A DNA stretch of 64,000 bases from Fibrobacteraceae bacterium (GTDB lineage Bacteria; Fibrobacterota; Fibrobacteria; Fibrobacterales; Fibrobacteraceae). The notes below the pieces were generated by a model, which searched no databases, was not told the origin of the DNA, and saw only the letters and a list, made by a program, of their open reading frames with translations. Position numbers and translations under genes: made by a program. Every line of letters starts with the position of its first letter. The first letter of the stretch is position 1. Below are positions 1 to 8,331 of this stretch, in pieces. Location: contig JAGBSH010000005.1 in NCBI GenBank assembly GCA_017631885.1, forward strand, positions 121,670 to 185,669, in the 5' to 3' direction.

Positions 1-430
1 TGCATTTTATTTGAAACTGCTCAGAGTTCCAAATTTCAAGAAGCGTTGAAAGTTTGAGATTGATATTGACAAGAGTTCCAGAAAAGTTGAACTGCCTTGC
101 GGTAGCAAGAGGCCCCACATAAAGTCCACCGCCACGAATAAGATAATGTGCGTCAATATTTGCATACCGCGCTGTAGCACAAATTTCATCTCTATGACGT
201 AAGATTAGGTCTAAGGATTCATAGAACAACGAGTATTTACGTTTATTACGACTAGCCCTAAGTTCCCGCAGATTCTCCTGGTCCTTTTTTTCTAATTCCA
301 TTTGATCGCTGATAAGTTTCAATTTTGCCTTCTGGCGATTGCAATAATTTGCAAAAGTTTCGCGTTTGTTATCCGACTTTGCAAGGAAATTCGGAAAAGG
401 TTTTGTGTCATTGATATATATTGTAGCCAT
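1..430 (-). CDS. Hypothetical protein, 3' end beyond the window
   Basis: An open frame runs from an ATG at 430 to the left edge without a stop, giving at least 143 residues starting MATIYINDTKPFPNF. AGGAG lies about 6 bases upstream of the ATG, which supports this start. Residues about 30-70 are charged and probably helical (many Lys, Glu, Arg), followed by a segment with RGGGLYVGPLATARQF. I do not recognise a family. The smaller minus-strand ORF at 7-189 is in another frame and is a shadow. A strong inverted repeat sits about 35 bases upstream in its leader. Confidence 0.65.
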   Translation of the reverse strand, partial: MATIYINDTKPFPNFLAKSDNKRETFANYCNRQKAKLKLISDQMELEKKDQENLRELRASRNKRKYSLFYESLDLILRHRDEICATARYANIDAHYLIRGGGLYVGPLATARQFNFSGTLVNINLKLSTLLEIWNSEQFQIKC

Positions 431-464
431 AAAAAACTCCTGTTGATGTCATTGTGTTTTTTAT

Positions 465-506
465 TATTTATCTATGCGTGTATTTGCATATACGCATAGA
501 TAAATA
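465..506 (-). promoter_or_regulatory. Near-perfect inverted repeat in the leader of the left-edge gene
   Basis: Arms of 19 bp at 465-483 and 488-506 match except for one G/T pair and enclose a 4-base loop (TTGC). The core half-site reads TCTATGCGT. No T-run follows on either strand, so it does not look like an intrinsic terminator. Lying about 35 bases before the gene that starts at 430, it could be an operator or a leader-RNA hairpin. Confidence 0.5.
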
Positions 507-621
507 TACAAATATTTCTAGAAAAAAAAATGCCTTTTTTATATTTTTTCAAAAAAAATCCATGATTATTTATTTTAGACTTGCCCACGGTTCTTGCCCA
601 TAACTTGTCACTCGCGCACAA

Positions 622-750
622 CTTGTCATTGCGATGGAACGTAGTGACAGAAGTAATCTCATTGCAAGCAACACTTGTTTTTTTTTGGATTACTTCGCTA
701 CGCTCGTAATGACAAAAGCCAAGATGGCCACACTGCGTTCGCCATGACAA
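622..750. repeat. Palindromic intergenic repeat, copy 1
   Basis: A 129-bp element, nearly identical to the copy at 784-913 (one substitution in AAGTAATC versus AAGCAATC, plus one base in the T-run). It starts TTGTCATTGCGA, carries the inverted match TACGCTCGTAATGACAA near 699-715, and ends in a further ATGACAA at 744-750, so it can fold into a long imperfect hairpin. On the minus strand it reads as CHYERSEVI-like peptide, the signature of intergenic repeats common in many bacterial genomes. It is probably a non-autonomous REP/MITE-like element; no transposase is nearby. Confidence 0.75.
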
Positions 751-783
751 TCCTGAACTTGCCTGCGGGTCTTGCCCGCGAAT

Positions 784-913
784 CTTGTCATTGCGATGGA
801 ACGTAGTGACAGAAGCAATCTCATTGCAAGCAACACTTGGTTTTTTTTTGGATTACTTCGCTACGCTCGTAATGACAAAAGCCAAGATGGCCACACTGCG
901 TTCGCCATGACAA
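784..913. repeat. Palindromic intergenic repeat, copy 2
   Basis: The second direct copy of the element, 130 bp, separated from copy 1 by 33 bp. It has the same TTGTCATT start, the same internal poly-T (one base different) and the same ATGACAA end. The direct tandem arrangement of two almost unchanged copies implies recent duplication or gene conversion. Confidence 0.75.
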
Positions 914-950
914 CTTGCTAACAGATGGCCACGTCGTCTTAAAAAATATT

Positions 951-1268
951 TTAATTAAAATCAATTAACCGAAAAATTGTTCCTATCACAAGAGAAGAAA
1001 GCATTAAATTCAAAAAGAAAAATGCTCTACGCAAAATAGTAAAAAGCAAATTTATAACTTGATTTTTGTCTTTAATTGGGGTTGGTGTTTTCCATTCTTT
1101 AAAACTAAGCACTAACGTTAAAGCACCTGTAATACAAAGCATTAATGCTCCTGGGTAATAACCAGAACCCCGCACAAGCCACGAAAGAACAAAGCCAAAA
1201 ACCACAGACAAAACGCCCACGAACATTTCGACAAAAAGAAAGCGGTGCTTCAAATGATTCCAATTCAT
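951..1268 (-). CDS. Small integral membrane protein
   Basis: This 105-residue protein has three to four hydrophobic segments: about residues 10-32 (FVGVLSVVFGFVLSWLV), 38-55 (YYPGALMLCITGALTL) and 72-102. A short polar loop with KEWKTPTPIKDKNQ separates them. I recognise no family. Its ATG overlaps the TGA of the upstream Omp85-like gene by four bases (ATGA), so the two are translationally coupled and it may be an inner-membrane partner of that system. A function cannot be given from sequence alone. Confidence 0.65.
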   Translation of the reverse strand: MNWNHLKHRFLFVEMFVGVLSVVFGFVLSWLVRGSGYYPGALMLCITGALTLVLSFKEWKTPTPIKDKNQVINLLFTILRRAFFFLNLMLSSLVIGTIFRLIDFN

Positions 1269-2992
1269 AAAGAAAACTTCCCGATGATAGAAATTTTAGG
1301 GATAATGCTGCGCTCTAAAGAGCCATGAATCGGCCAACTTAAATTAATATGGCTCACGGAACGCATAATTGATTTTGTCATACCAAAACGAAAACCAAGA
1401 CCAGCTAAATATTCTAAATCTCTTGGTTCAAATGCAGAAATTCGGTCTGTTGTTTCGCCAACACCAACAAATGCTGTAAAAACAGGAACAACTGTACCAA
1501 TTTCTATGTCTGGGAAAAAGCGTTGTTCAAGCGAAGCATAAAATCGAGATTGCCCAGCAAAAATAGCTGTTGGTAAACCATTCATTCCTTCAAAACCACC
1601 TAAATAAAGTTGTTTTCCATAAGGTGAACGTTTATAAGTATCCATTTGTCCATAAAAAACAGTCGCATGTTTATCAAATGGCTTAAAGATATATTCTAGT
1701 TTCAAAGCTTCGTAAATATCATGGCGGTCATTTTCATTAAAATAAAAATAGGAATTAGCAGAAAGTGATAAATGATTATAAAGTCCACCTAATGAAAGCG
1801 CTAAACGATAATCCAAACGCCAATCAGAATTATCAGCCCCTAAAGCGTCAAAGTTTTTTGAAATTTTTGCTTTAATTGAATACCCTCTATCAATATCTTC
1901 TACCCACTTTACATTATGAAAATTCCGGAATCTATCATAACGAATTCTAGATATTTCAAAAGCTAAACCTGGGCGCGAATCTCTATAATTTGGAATCCAT
2001 TCTAAAACAGCCTCACTATCTATTGCAAAAGCCTTGTTACTATGCTCAAAAATATAACGAGAAACATCAGAATAATCTTTCCCATAAGAATGGTAATCAT
2101 AAGAAGCCGTCAAGAAAAATTTTAATTCAGAGCCACCAAAAGAACGCCCTAGACGAAAACTTAAAGAATCTTCTCGCATTCTTGAAACTTCAAGGACTTT
2201 TAAAGCTTCTTCGCCATTTAATTCTGGTAATGAGGCTATGTCTTTTTTGTAATCTACTTGTTTTGCACCAAATGGCATTTTTCCACTTGCATAAAAATTG
2301 GCATCACCTTCAAAAGAATACCCTTCTAATGTATAAGCAAATTGATTTTGTGAACGACTTAAATAAGGGATATTCATTTGTCCAAAAGCTGAATAGCCAT
2401 CTGTGTTGTAACTATATGTCGCTCGCAAATGATTGTGTCTAAAGAGAAAATGCATGTTTTCGTATAAGGCTGAAAACATATCTCTAAATTCATCGTGAGA
2501 GTAATACACACCGACTGTCTGACCTAGTCCTAAAAAATTATTTTCTTGAATGCCAATGCCATAATACCATTCACTACCTGGGTGTTCAAGCGAAACAGGC
2601 ACAGAAAAGGTCCAATTATCACTGGTGCGAACGCGCAAAACGTTCTTTCCATTAATTTGTTCTCTTTTTATGGATGCGTCTGAAATATAACGTTGAGATC
2701 TTAAAAGGCGTTCTGTTTCTATCAAACGATAAAGATTTATGGAATCCCCAACATCAAAAAGCAAAAATTTGCGAACAACTGATTCGCGGGTTTCTATGTG
2801 AATAATGTTTAAAAGATGATAAACCGCACTATCTAAATAAGTATGTGCTCTGGAATCGTCAAAAGCGTCTAAACGTTCTATAACGATAGAATCTACAACA
2901 AAGGTTTTTAAAGAATCTTCTGGAACAGAGAGTTGTTCTGCGTGAGCAACACTCAAAATTCCTAAAAAAGCTAAGATTATAAAAAATCGCAC
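1265..2992 (-). CDS. Omp85/BamA-like outer-membrane beta-barrel with one POTRA-like domain
   Basis: The 575-residue protein has an N-terminal signal peptide ending near AHA. A POTRA-like segment follows at about residues 50-125, with the family phrase FLLFDVGDSINLYRLIETER and then LLRSQRYI. The rest is a beta-barrel that opens with ENNFLGLGQTVGVYYSH and ends in an aromatic/hydrophobic strand (KISIIGKFSL). Full BamA has five POTRA domains and about 800 residues, so this is a short relative, closer to TamA or generic surface-antigen proteins. The start is GTG with a G-rich ribosome site. It shares four bases with the small membrane gene downstream. It probably inserts or exports proteins or lipids at the outer membrane; the substrate is unknown. 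Confidence 0.75.
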   Translation of the reverse strand: MRFFIILAFLGILSVAHAEQLSVPEDSLKTFVVDSIVIERLDAFDDSRAHTYLDSAVYHLLNIIHIETRESVVRKFLLFDVGDSINLYRLIETERLLRSQRYISDASIKREQINGKNVLRVRTSDNWTFSVPVSLEHPGSEWYYGIGIQENNFLGLGQTVGVYYSHDEFRDMFSALYENMHFLFRHNHLRATYSYNTDGYSAFGQMNIPYLSRSQNQFAYTLEGYSFEGDANFYASGKMPFGAKQVDYKKDIASLPELNGEEALKVLEVSRMREDSLSFRLGRSFGGSELKFFLTASYDYHSYGKDYSDVSRYIFEHSNKAFAIDSEAVLEWIPNYRDSRPGLAFEISRIRYDRFRNFHNVKWVEDIDRGYSIKAKISKNFDALGADNSDWRLDYRLALSLGGLYNHLSLSANSYFYFNENDRHDIYEALKLEYIFKPFDKHATVFYGQMDTYKRSPYGKQLYLGGFEGMNGLPTAIFAGQSRFYASLEQRFFPDIEIGTVVPVFTAFVGVGETTDRISAFEPRDLEYLAGLGFRFGMTKSIMRSVSHINLSWPIHGSLERSIIPKISIIGKFSL

Positions 2993-3165
2993 GCCCCCAA
3001 TATAGCAAAAGGCAAATATTTATAATGTTATTTTTAAATGAAATCTGTTTACTAAGCCATTCCTAAGTTGATTATAGGCATTTAAAACCATAAATAGAAA
3101 CAGCTAAATCTTTTACAAAATAAAAAAAGCAAAAATATTTTTTCCCTTTTTCTCTATTTTTGATT

Positions 3166-3171
3166 TATAAT
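3166..3171 (+). promoter_or_regulatory. Candidate -10 box (TATAAT) for the RNA methyltransferase gene
   Basis: A perfect TATAAT sits 18 bases before the ATG at 3189. No good -35 hexamer is found 16-18 bases upstream, only pyrimidine-rich sequence. The initiation site would fall just before the AAGG that serves as ribosome site. Weak evidence by position only. Confidence 0.35.
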
Positions 3172-3188
3172 AAGTAAAAAGGTTTTGT

Positions 3189-4352
3189 ATGGTTTTTCTT
3201 TCTCATTTTACACATTTAGAAAAACGTTTAAAACGGCATGTCTCCGGACCTGTCCATACCTTTCGTGCATTTGCTCATTTAGGCTTTGAAAGTGTTCTTG
3301 CAAGCGAGCTTTCTCGTTGTGGCATTAGTCATTTTGAAAATTTTCCTGGTGGACTTTTAATTAACACTCGTTTAGCCGAAGCTTGGAAAATATGCGCTTA
3401 TTCTAGAACACTCCGTCGTTTAGACATGGAAATTGCGCATTTTCATGCAGAAAATTTTGGCAAACTTGAAAAAGAATTTGAAAAAATTCCTTGGGAACTT
3501 TTTTTTGATATAAACGAACTTCCGCAAATTAAAGTTAAAACGAAAAAATCAAGACTTTACCATTCTGATGCTATTAAAGAGCGCTTAGAAATATTTCTTT
3601 CAAAAAAATACGACGCCCAAAAGAATCAAAATTCAAACCAACGCATTCGTATTGAATTTGATAATGATTCTTGTAGAATTTACATAGATATTGGTGGCGT
3701 TTCTATGTACAAACGAGGCTACGATAAATTTGTTGAAAATGCTCCCATTCAAGATTCTTTAGCGGCATCTATTTTATTAGCCGGTGGTATTTTTCAGGCA
3801 ACAGGACTTATTGACCCTATGTGCGGTTCAGGGACTTTTTCTCTTGAAAGCGCCGCTATGATAAAAAATTTTCACCCTGCTTTCTCTAAAACTTTTGCTT
3901 TTGAAGGTCAACCAGCTTTTAAGCCAGATTCTTTTAACTACACAAAAGAACACTTACCTAACTATTCTTTTTCTGAAAATTTTTTAATCCACACTTTTGA
4001 TATCAATAAAAAGTGTATCCAGACCGTTTTAAAAAACGTTGAATTTTCTAAAACTTTAGATTTAATTTCACCACAAAATAAAGATTTCTTTGATGGAATT
4101 ATTCCACATAAGCCAGGAAGTCTTCTTGTTTTGAACCCTCCCTATGGGATTCGGCTTCAGGCAAACACCAAGCGTTTATACTGTGAAATAGGTAAAAAAA
4201 TCCGTTCCGATTATAGAGATTGTAAAGTAGCATTAATTTGTCCTGATCACACCACATTGCACGCTTTTTCGCCAGGCGTTATATCAGCTGTTCGGACTAA
4301 TCACGGCGGACTAAATATTTTTGTCATTTTTGCAAAAGCAAGAAAACTATAA
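3189..4352 (+). CDS. THUMP-domain class I RNA (guanine-N2-type) methyltransferase
   Basis: The 387-residue protein has a THUMP-type N-terminal half (to about residue 165) and a Rossmann methyltransferase C-terminal half. Motif I is DPMCGSGTFSLESA near residue 212, and the catalytic motif IV is LNPPYGIR near residue 317. NPPY is typical of enzymes that methylate exocyclic amino groups. The arrangement matches the RlmL N-terminal half / YpsC family, which makes N2-methylguanosine in 23S rRNA. AAGG lies six bases before the ATG. It stands alone between the divergent Omp85 gene and the pot operon. Whether the target is rRNA or tRNA cannot be decided here. Confidence 0.85.
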   Translation: MVFLSHFTHLEKRLKRHVSGPVHTFRAFAHLGFESVLASELSRCGISHFENFPGGLLINTRLAEAWKICAYSRTLRRLDMEIAHFHAENFGKLEKEFEKIPWELFFDINELPQIKVKTKKSRLYHSDAIKERLEIFLSKKYDAQKNQNSNQRIRIEFDNDSCRIYIDIGGVSMYKRGYDKFVENAPIQDSLAASILLAGGIFQATGLIDPMCGSGTFSLESAAMIKNFHPAFSKTFAFEGQPAFKPDSFNYTKEHLPNYSFSENFLIHTFDINKKCIQTVLKNVEFSKTLDLISPQNKDFFDGIIPHKPGSLLVLNPPYGIRLQANTKRLYCEIGKKIRSDYRDCKVALICPDHTTLHAFSPGVISAVRTNHGGLNIFVIFAKARKL

Positions 4353-4477
4353 AATTTCATAAAAATACACGTTAAAAGCCATTTTTTTTTCATTTATAAA
4401 AAATGAATCCTTAAAGGGTTTCTATTTTTGGATTGCTGTTTTTACAGTTCTCGCTTAAAGAATTTTATGGAGAATTT

Positions 4478-5536
4478 ATGCCAGATATTTTACCGAATAC
4501 CGATTTGCACATTCGTCATATCTATAAAAGCTTTGGTTCAAAAGCTGTTTTGTGTGATTTAGATGTTCAAATTAAAAGTGGCGAATTTGTTACGTTACTT
4601 GGTCCATCTGGCTGTGGTAAAACAACTCTTTTGCGTATTATCGGCGGGTTTGAAAAAGCTGACAAAGGAGATGTCTTGCTTGGTGAAAATATCATTTCAA
4701 ACCATTCTCCCAATAAACGCCCAGTTAATACTGTTTTTCAAAGCTATGCACTTTTTCCTCATTTAAATGTTACAGAAAACGTAGCTTTTGGACTTCGTAG
4801 CCAAAAACTTCCTGAAGACGAAATTCAGAAACGCGTTCAAGAAATGATGGCTATTGTCCAAATAACAGACCTTGCAGAAGAAATGCCAGAAACTCTTTCT
4901 GGCGGACAAAAACAGCGTGTAGCTCTTGCTAGAGCTCTTGTAAACCAGCCTAAAATTCTTCTTCTTGACGAACCACTTTCGGCTCTTGATGCTAATTTAC
5001 GCAAAAATTTACAACGCGAACTCAAAGCATTACAACGCAAAATGAACATCACATTCATTTTGGTCACTCACGACCAAGATGAAGCCATTGCCGTTTCTGA
5101 TAGGATTCTTGTGATGAATGGCGGGAAAATTGAACAAGACGGTTCTCCAGAAGATGTTTATGAACACCCGACAAGTCGCTTTGTTGCCACATTTATCGGT
5201 GAAGCTAACATTCTTGAATGTGAAAAAATTAACGACACTTCTGTCAAAACTCCTTTTGGCATTTTACAAGTTGAAAAAGTTCCAGCTTGGACTCAAGGTG
5301 GAATTGCTATTCGCATGGAAGATATTTTTGTCTACAATTCTAAACCTGAAAAAATCAATGTTTTCAAAGCTCATATTCAAGAACGCATTTTCCGCGGTGA
5401 CTACTGGGAATTTTTGATGGATCTTGGAAATGGAGTCGTTTTAAATGTAATGACTGACCCCGATGAAATGTATGAACCCAATACGGATGTTTTCTTAGAG
5501 TTCCCTCCAGAATATTTGCAGGTTCTTTGTGACTAA
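4478..5536 (+). CDS. potA: Spermidine/putrescine ABC transporter ATP-binding protein PotA
   Basis: This is the ATPase that drives polyamine import through PotB and PotC. From the chosen start it has 352 residues: Walker A GPSGCGKTT at 42-50, Q-loop in TVFQSYALFPH, signature LSGGQKQR, Walker B ILLLDEPLSALD, switch histidine in VTHDQDEA, then a TOBE-type C-terminal domain (about 240-350). The open frame extends upstream to 4433, but GGAG sits five bases before the ATG at 4478, and the extra residues are not conserved in the family. It overlaps potB by eight bases. First gene of potABCD. Confidence 0.92.
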   Translation: MPDILPNTDLHIRHIYKSFGSKAVLCDLDVQIKSGEFVTLLGPSGCGKTTLLRIIGGFEKADKGDVLLGENIISNHSPNKRPVNTVFQSYALFPHLNVTENVAFGLRSQKLPEDEIQKRVQEMMAIVQITDLAEEMPETLSGGQKQRVALARALVNQPKILLLDEPLSALDANLRKNLQRELKALQRKMNITFILVTHDQDEAIAVSDRILVMNGGKIEQDGSPEDVYEHPTSRFVATFIGEANILECEKINDTSVKTPFGILQVEKVPAWTQGGIAIRMEDIFVYNSKPEKINVFKAHIQERIFRGDYWEFLMDLGNGVVLNVMTDPDEMYEPNTDVFLEFPPEYLQVLCD

Positions 5537-6440
5537 ACCAAAATACGAAGTATTCGAAGGCAAACTCACCACAAGAGGCCACATGCAAAGGACCGGAAGT
5601 CTTCTTTCTGCTCCGGGTATGCTTACTCTTCTTGTATTTTTGCTTTTACCAATTGCAGGGCTTGTTGTTCTTGCTTTCATGCAGCGTGGTGCTTATGGAG
5701 TTATTGACTGGACGCCTTCATTAGAAAATGCCAAACGACTTTTAGGTTTTAGTTCTTTTGGCTGGGCTTCTGATAACTTGCTAATTATTGGCAGAAGTCT
5801 TTTGCTTGCCTCTGTAACTACCCTCCTTTGTCTTGCCTTAGCTTTTCCAATGGCATTTTGGATTTCAGCCCATAAGCCTTCAACCCGAGCTCTTTTACTT
5901 GCTTTTATTATGGTTCCAAGTTGCACGAATCTTGTTATTCGTACTTATGCTTGGATGCTTGTTCTTGGAGCTCAGATGCCTCCGACCTGGATTGCTCGTG
6001 CTATAGGTATTATCGGTGAAACAGAAACACTTTACCCAGGGCAATTTGCTGTTTATGTTGGCATGGTCAGTTCTATGCTACCTTTTTCTATTTTGCCATT
6101 ATACACATGCGTAGAACGTTTAGATTGGCGAATTGTAGAAGCCACAAAAGATTTATACGCTTCTCCATTACGCGTTTTCCGCCATGGCATTCTTTCTCAA
6201 ATGACAATTGGAATTGTTTCATCTGTAATTTTAACCTTTGTCCCTAGTCTTGGCATGTATGTAGTAAGCGATTTACTTGGTGGGTCAAAATATATGCTCA
6301 TAGGCAACTTAATCCAACAACAATTTGGAGCCGCTAGTGATTGGCCTTTTGGTGCTATGTTAGGCATTGTTTTGATTCTTGCAAGCGTATTAAGTCTTGC
6401 TTTGTTACAAAAAATCAGCAAGGGGAAAAGCTATGTATAA
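5529..6440 (+). CDS. potB: Spermidine/putrescine ABC transporter permease PotB
   Basis: This is an inner-membrane permease with about six transmembrane segments. The EAA loop, which docks to the ATPase, is seen in IVEATKDLYASPLRVFRHGI near residue 205. The GTG start at 5529 overlaps the potA stop by eight bases; an alternative ATG at 5583 also has an AGAGG site, so the true N-terminus is uncertain by 18 residues. Length fits the family (about 285-305). It overlaps potC by eight bases, so the permease pair is probably made in fixed ratio. Confidence 0.9.
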   Translation: MTKPKYEVFEGKLTTRGHMQRTGSLLSAPGMLTLLVFLLLPIAGLVVLAFMQRGAYGVIDWTPSLENAKRLLGFSSFGWASDNLLIIGRSLLLASVTTLLCLALAFPMAFWISAHKPSTRALLLAFIMVPSCTNLVIRTYAWMLVLGAQMPPTWIARAIGIIGETETLYPGQFAVYVGMVSSMLPFSILPLYTCVERLDWRIVEATKDLYASPLRVFRHGILSQMTIGIVSSVILTFVPSLGMYVVSDLLGGSKYMLIGNLIQQQFGAASDWPFGAMLGIVLILASVLSLALLQKISKGKSYV

Positions 6441-7245
6441 AAAGTCTTCTCCTTTGGTGATAATTCTTTCTTATGTAGGTATAGCCTTACTTTACATTCC
6501 TTTACTTTTCATTGCTTTATTTAGCGTAAACGCCAACAGACACGGCCAGACTTGGGGCGGTTTTTCCTTTGATTGGTACATTAAACTTTTTTCTAATGAA
6601 CTTGTCGGGCAAGCCACTTTAAATTCCATTATTCTTGCTGTAGTAAGTACAATTATCGCTACCCTATTTGGAACATTACTGGCTATTGGTATACACAGAA
6701 CTCCTTGGAATAAAAAGATTCGTTCATTCTTTGACTATTCTATAAATATCCCTGTTGTCACACCAGATATTCTTATGGCTATTGCACTTGTAACGGTATT
6801 TGGCTTATTTAGAACATTCCTTTCTTGTTTTGAACCTGGAATGCTCACCTTAATTATATCCCATGTTGTATTCCAATTGAGTTTTGTCGTTTTAGTTGTA
6901 TTAAGCAGACTGGCTTCTATTCCAAAAGACCAAATTGAAGCCGCAAGAGATTTATACGCTTCTACATCCGGAGCCTGGTTTCGCGTAATTTTACCACAAC
7001 TTTTTACAGGAATTATAGCAGGAGCTCTTTTAGCTTTTACACTTTCTCTTGATGATTTTATTATCAGTTTCTTTGTCAGTGGTCCGACTTCACAAACTTT
7101 GCCACTTTATATATATGGTTCTCTGAAACGAGGCGTTTCTCCTGAAATTCATGCCCTTTCTACGCTAATTATTTCACTTACACTTATCGTAATGTTGTTA
7201 GTTTTGTTCAATAATCAAAAAAAATCAAAAGGAAAAGATAAATGA
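6433..7245 (+). CDS. potC: Spermidine/putrescine ABC transporter permease PotC
   Basis: This is the second permease of the heterodimeric channel, 270 residues with about six transmembrane segments. The EAA loop appears as IEAARDLYASTSGAWFRVIL, and the family phrase SLDDFIISFFVSG follows. The open frame reaches back to 6397, but AGGGG lies shortly before the ATG at 6433, which gives the eight-base overlap with potB seen at the previous junction. Its last bases overlap potD as ATGA. Confidence 0.9.
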   Translation: MYKKSSPLVIILSYVGIALLYIPLLFIALFSVNANRHGQTWGGFSFDWYIKLFSNELVGQATLNSIILAVVSTIIATLFGTLLAIGIHRTPWNKKIRSFFDYSINIPVVTPDILMAIALVTVFGLFRTFLSCFEPGMLTLIISHVVFQLSFVVLVVLSRLASIPKDQIEAARDLYASTSGAWFRVILPQLFTGIIAGALLAFTLSLDDFIISFFVSGPTSQTLPLYIYGSLKRGVSPEIHALSTLIISLTLIVMLLVLFNNQKKSKGKDK

Positions 7246-8309
7246 AAAACTTTTTCAATCTCATTTTAGCAAGTTCCCTTGTTCTCTCTGCATCTGTTTT
7301 TATGGGATGCAATGAAGAAAAGAAAGAAGAACGCAAACCCGTTTCCGTGCTTATTTATAGCGATTATATGGACCCGAGTATGCTGAAAGATTTTGAAGCA
7401 ACTTATGGTTATCCGCTTCAACTTGAACTTTACGAAGCTCAAGAAGAAATGATTGGAAAATTACAAGCAAGTGGCACAGCTATGTACGATGTCATTATTG
7501 CAAGTGATGTCGTTATCCAACAAATGATTCATTTAAACCTTTTGCAAAAACTGGATTTAACCAAAATTGAAAACAGAAAAAATCTGGACCCAAAATTTTT
7601 AAATCCTGATTATGACCCAAATAACGAATATACAGTTCCTTATCTTTGGGGAACAAGTGGCATTGTTTATAGCGATACGACCATTGCTCCTGAAGACGTA
7701 AGCTATGCAATGCTTTTTGATTCTACAAAAACAACTTGCAATTTCTCTTTACTCGATGAAAGCCGTTCTATGCTTTCAATGACTCTTCAAAGTCTTGGGT
7801 TAAATCCAAATACAAAAGACAAAGAAGACATTAAAAAAGCAGTTGATGTTTTGCTTCAGGCAAAATCCAATCCAAAGTTTATCGGTTTTGATGGTAGTGT
7901 AGCCGGTAAAGACAAAATGATTTCTGGTGCCGTTCAAATGGCAGTTGTCTTTAATGGCGAAGCCCAAATGGCTATTTCTGAAAATCCAAAACTCCGTTAC
8001 GCTATTCCAAAAGAAGGTTCTTTTATTTGGGTTGATGTAATGACTTTAAGTTCAAAATCTCCTAACCCAGAAGGAGCTTATGCCTTTATGAATTACATTC
8101 TTGATGCAAAAAATGGAGCTAAACTTGCAAACTACGTAGCATTTGGTTCACCAAACAAAGAAAGCTATCCTTTCCTTGATCCAGAAATGGCTTCTAATCC
8201 TGTAATTTATCCGGATTCAACTATAATGAATCGCCTTGTTTTCTTAAGTGATCCAGGTGAAGCCGCGCGTTTTTACGACGAAGCTTGGACTATTTTAAAG
8301 AGTCGTTAA
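7242..8309 (+). CDS. potD: Spermidine/putrescine-binding lipoprotein PotD
   Basis: This extracytoplasmic substrate-binding protein of 355 residues delivers polyamine to PotBC. Residues 1-23 form a lipoprotein signal with the lipobox VFMGC, so it is lipid-anchored. Family features include the N-terminal [25 protein letters not shown], and [13 protein letters not shown] near residue 132. It overlaps potC by four bases and is the last transporter gene; aconitase follows after 22 bases with no terminator seen. A carboxynorspermidine-type dehydrogenase elsewhere in the window (45792) shows polyamine metabolism is both import and synthesis here. Confidence 0.88.
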   Translation: MKNFFNLILASSLVLSASVFMGCNEEKKEERKPVSVLIYSDYMDPSMLKDFEATYGYPLQLELYEAQEEMIGKLQASGTAMYDVIIASDVVIQQMIHLNLLQKLDLTKIENRKNLDPKFLNPDYDPNNEYTVPYLWGTSGIVYSDTTIAPEDVSYAMLFDSTKTTCNFSLLDESRSMLSMTLQSLGLNPNTKDKEDIKKAVDVLLQAKSNPKFIGFDGSVAGKDKMISGAVQMAVVFNGEAQMAISENPKLRYAIPKEGSFIWVDVMTLSSKSPNPEGAYAFMNYILDAKNGAKLANYVAFGSPNKESYPFLDPEMASNPVIYPDSTIMNRLVFLSDPGEAARFYDEAWTILKSR

Positions 8310-8331
8310 AATTTTTATTCCAGAGGAATAC

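Larger units (their letters stand above)
431..950. other. 520-bp intergenic stretch holding a hairpin and two repeats
   Basis: No credible gene is present. The stretch holds the leader hairpin at 465-506 and two palindromic repeat copies at 622-750 and 784-913. The remaining 507-621 and 914-950 are AT-rich with scattered GACAA/TTGTC fragments (near 607 and 621) that resemble repeat ends. The ORF that can be read at 472-750 on the minus strand is the translated repeat. Confidence 0.6.

Noticed and set aside
472..750. Minus-strand ORF of 92 residues with CHYERSEVI
   Set aside because: It is the translation of the palindromic intergenic repeat; it has no ribosome site, and the same peptide is found where such repeats occur.
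622..913. CRISPR array
   Set aside because: Only two long direct copies with one 33-bp gap, palindromic over their whole length, and no cas genes in the window.
1990..2442. Plus-strand ORF of 150 residues
   Set aside because: It lies opposite the Omp85-like gene, which has signal peptide, POTRA and barrel features; composition of the plus-strand frame is low-complexity (His, Leu, Lys, Asn).
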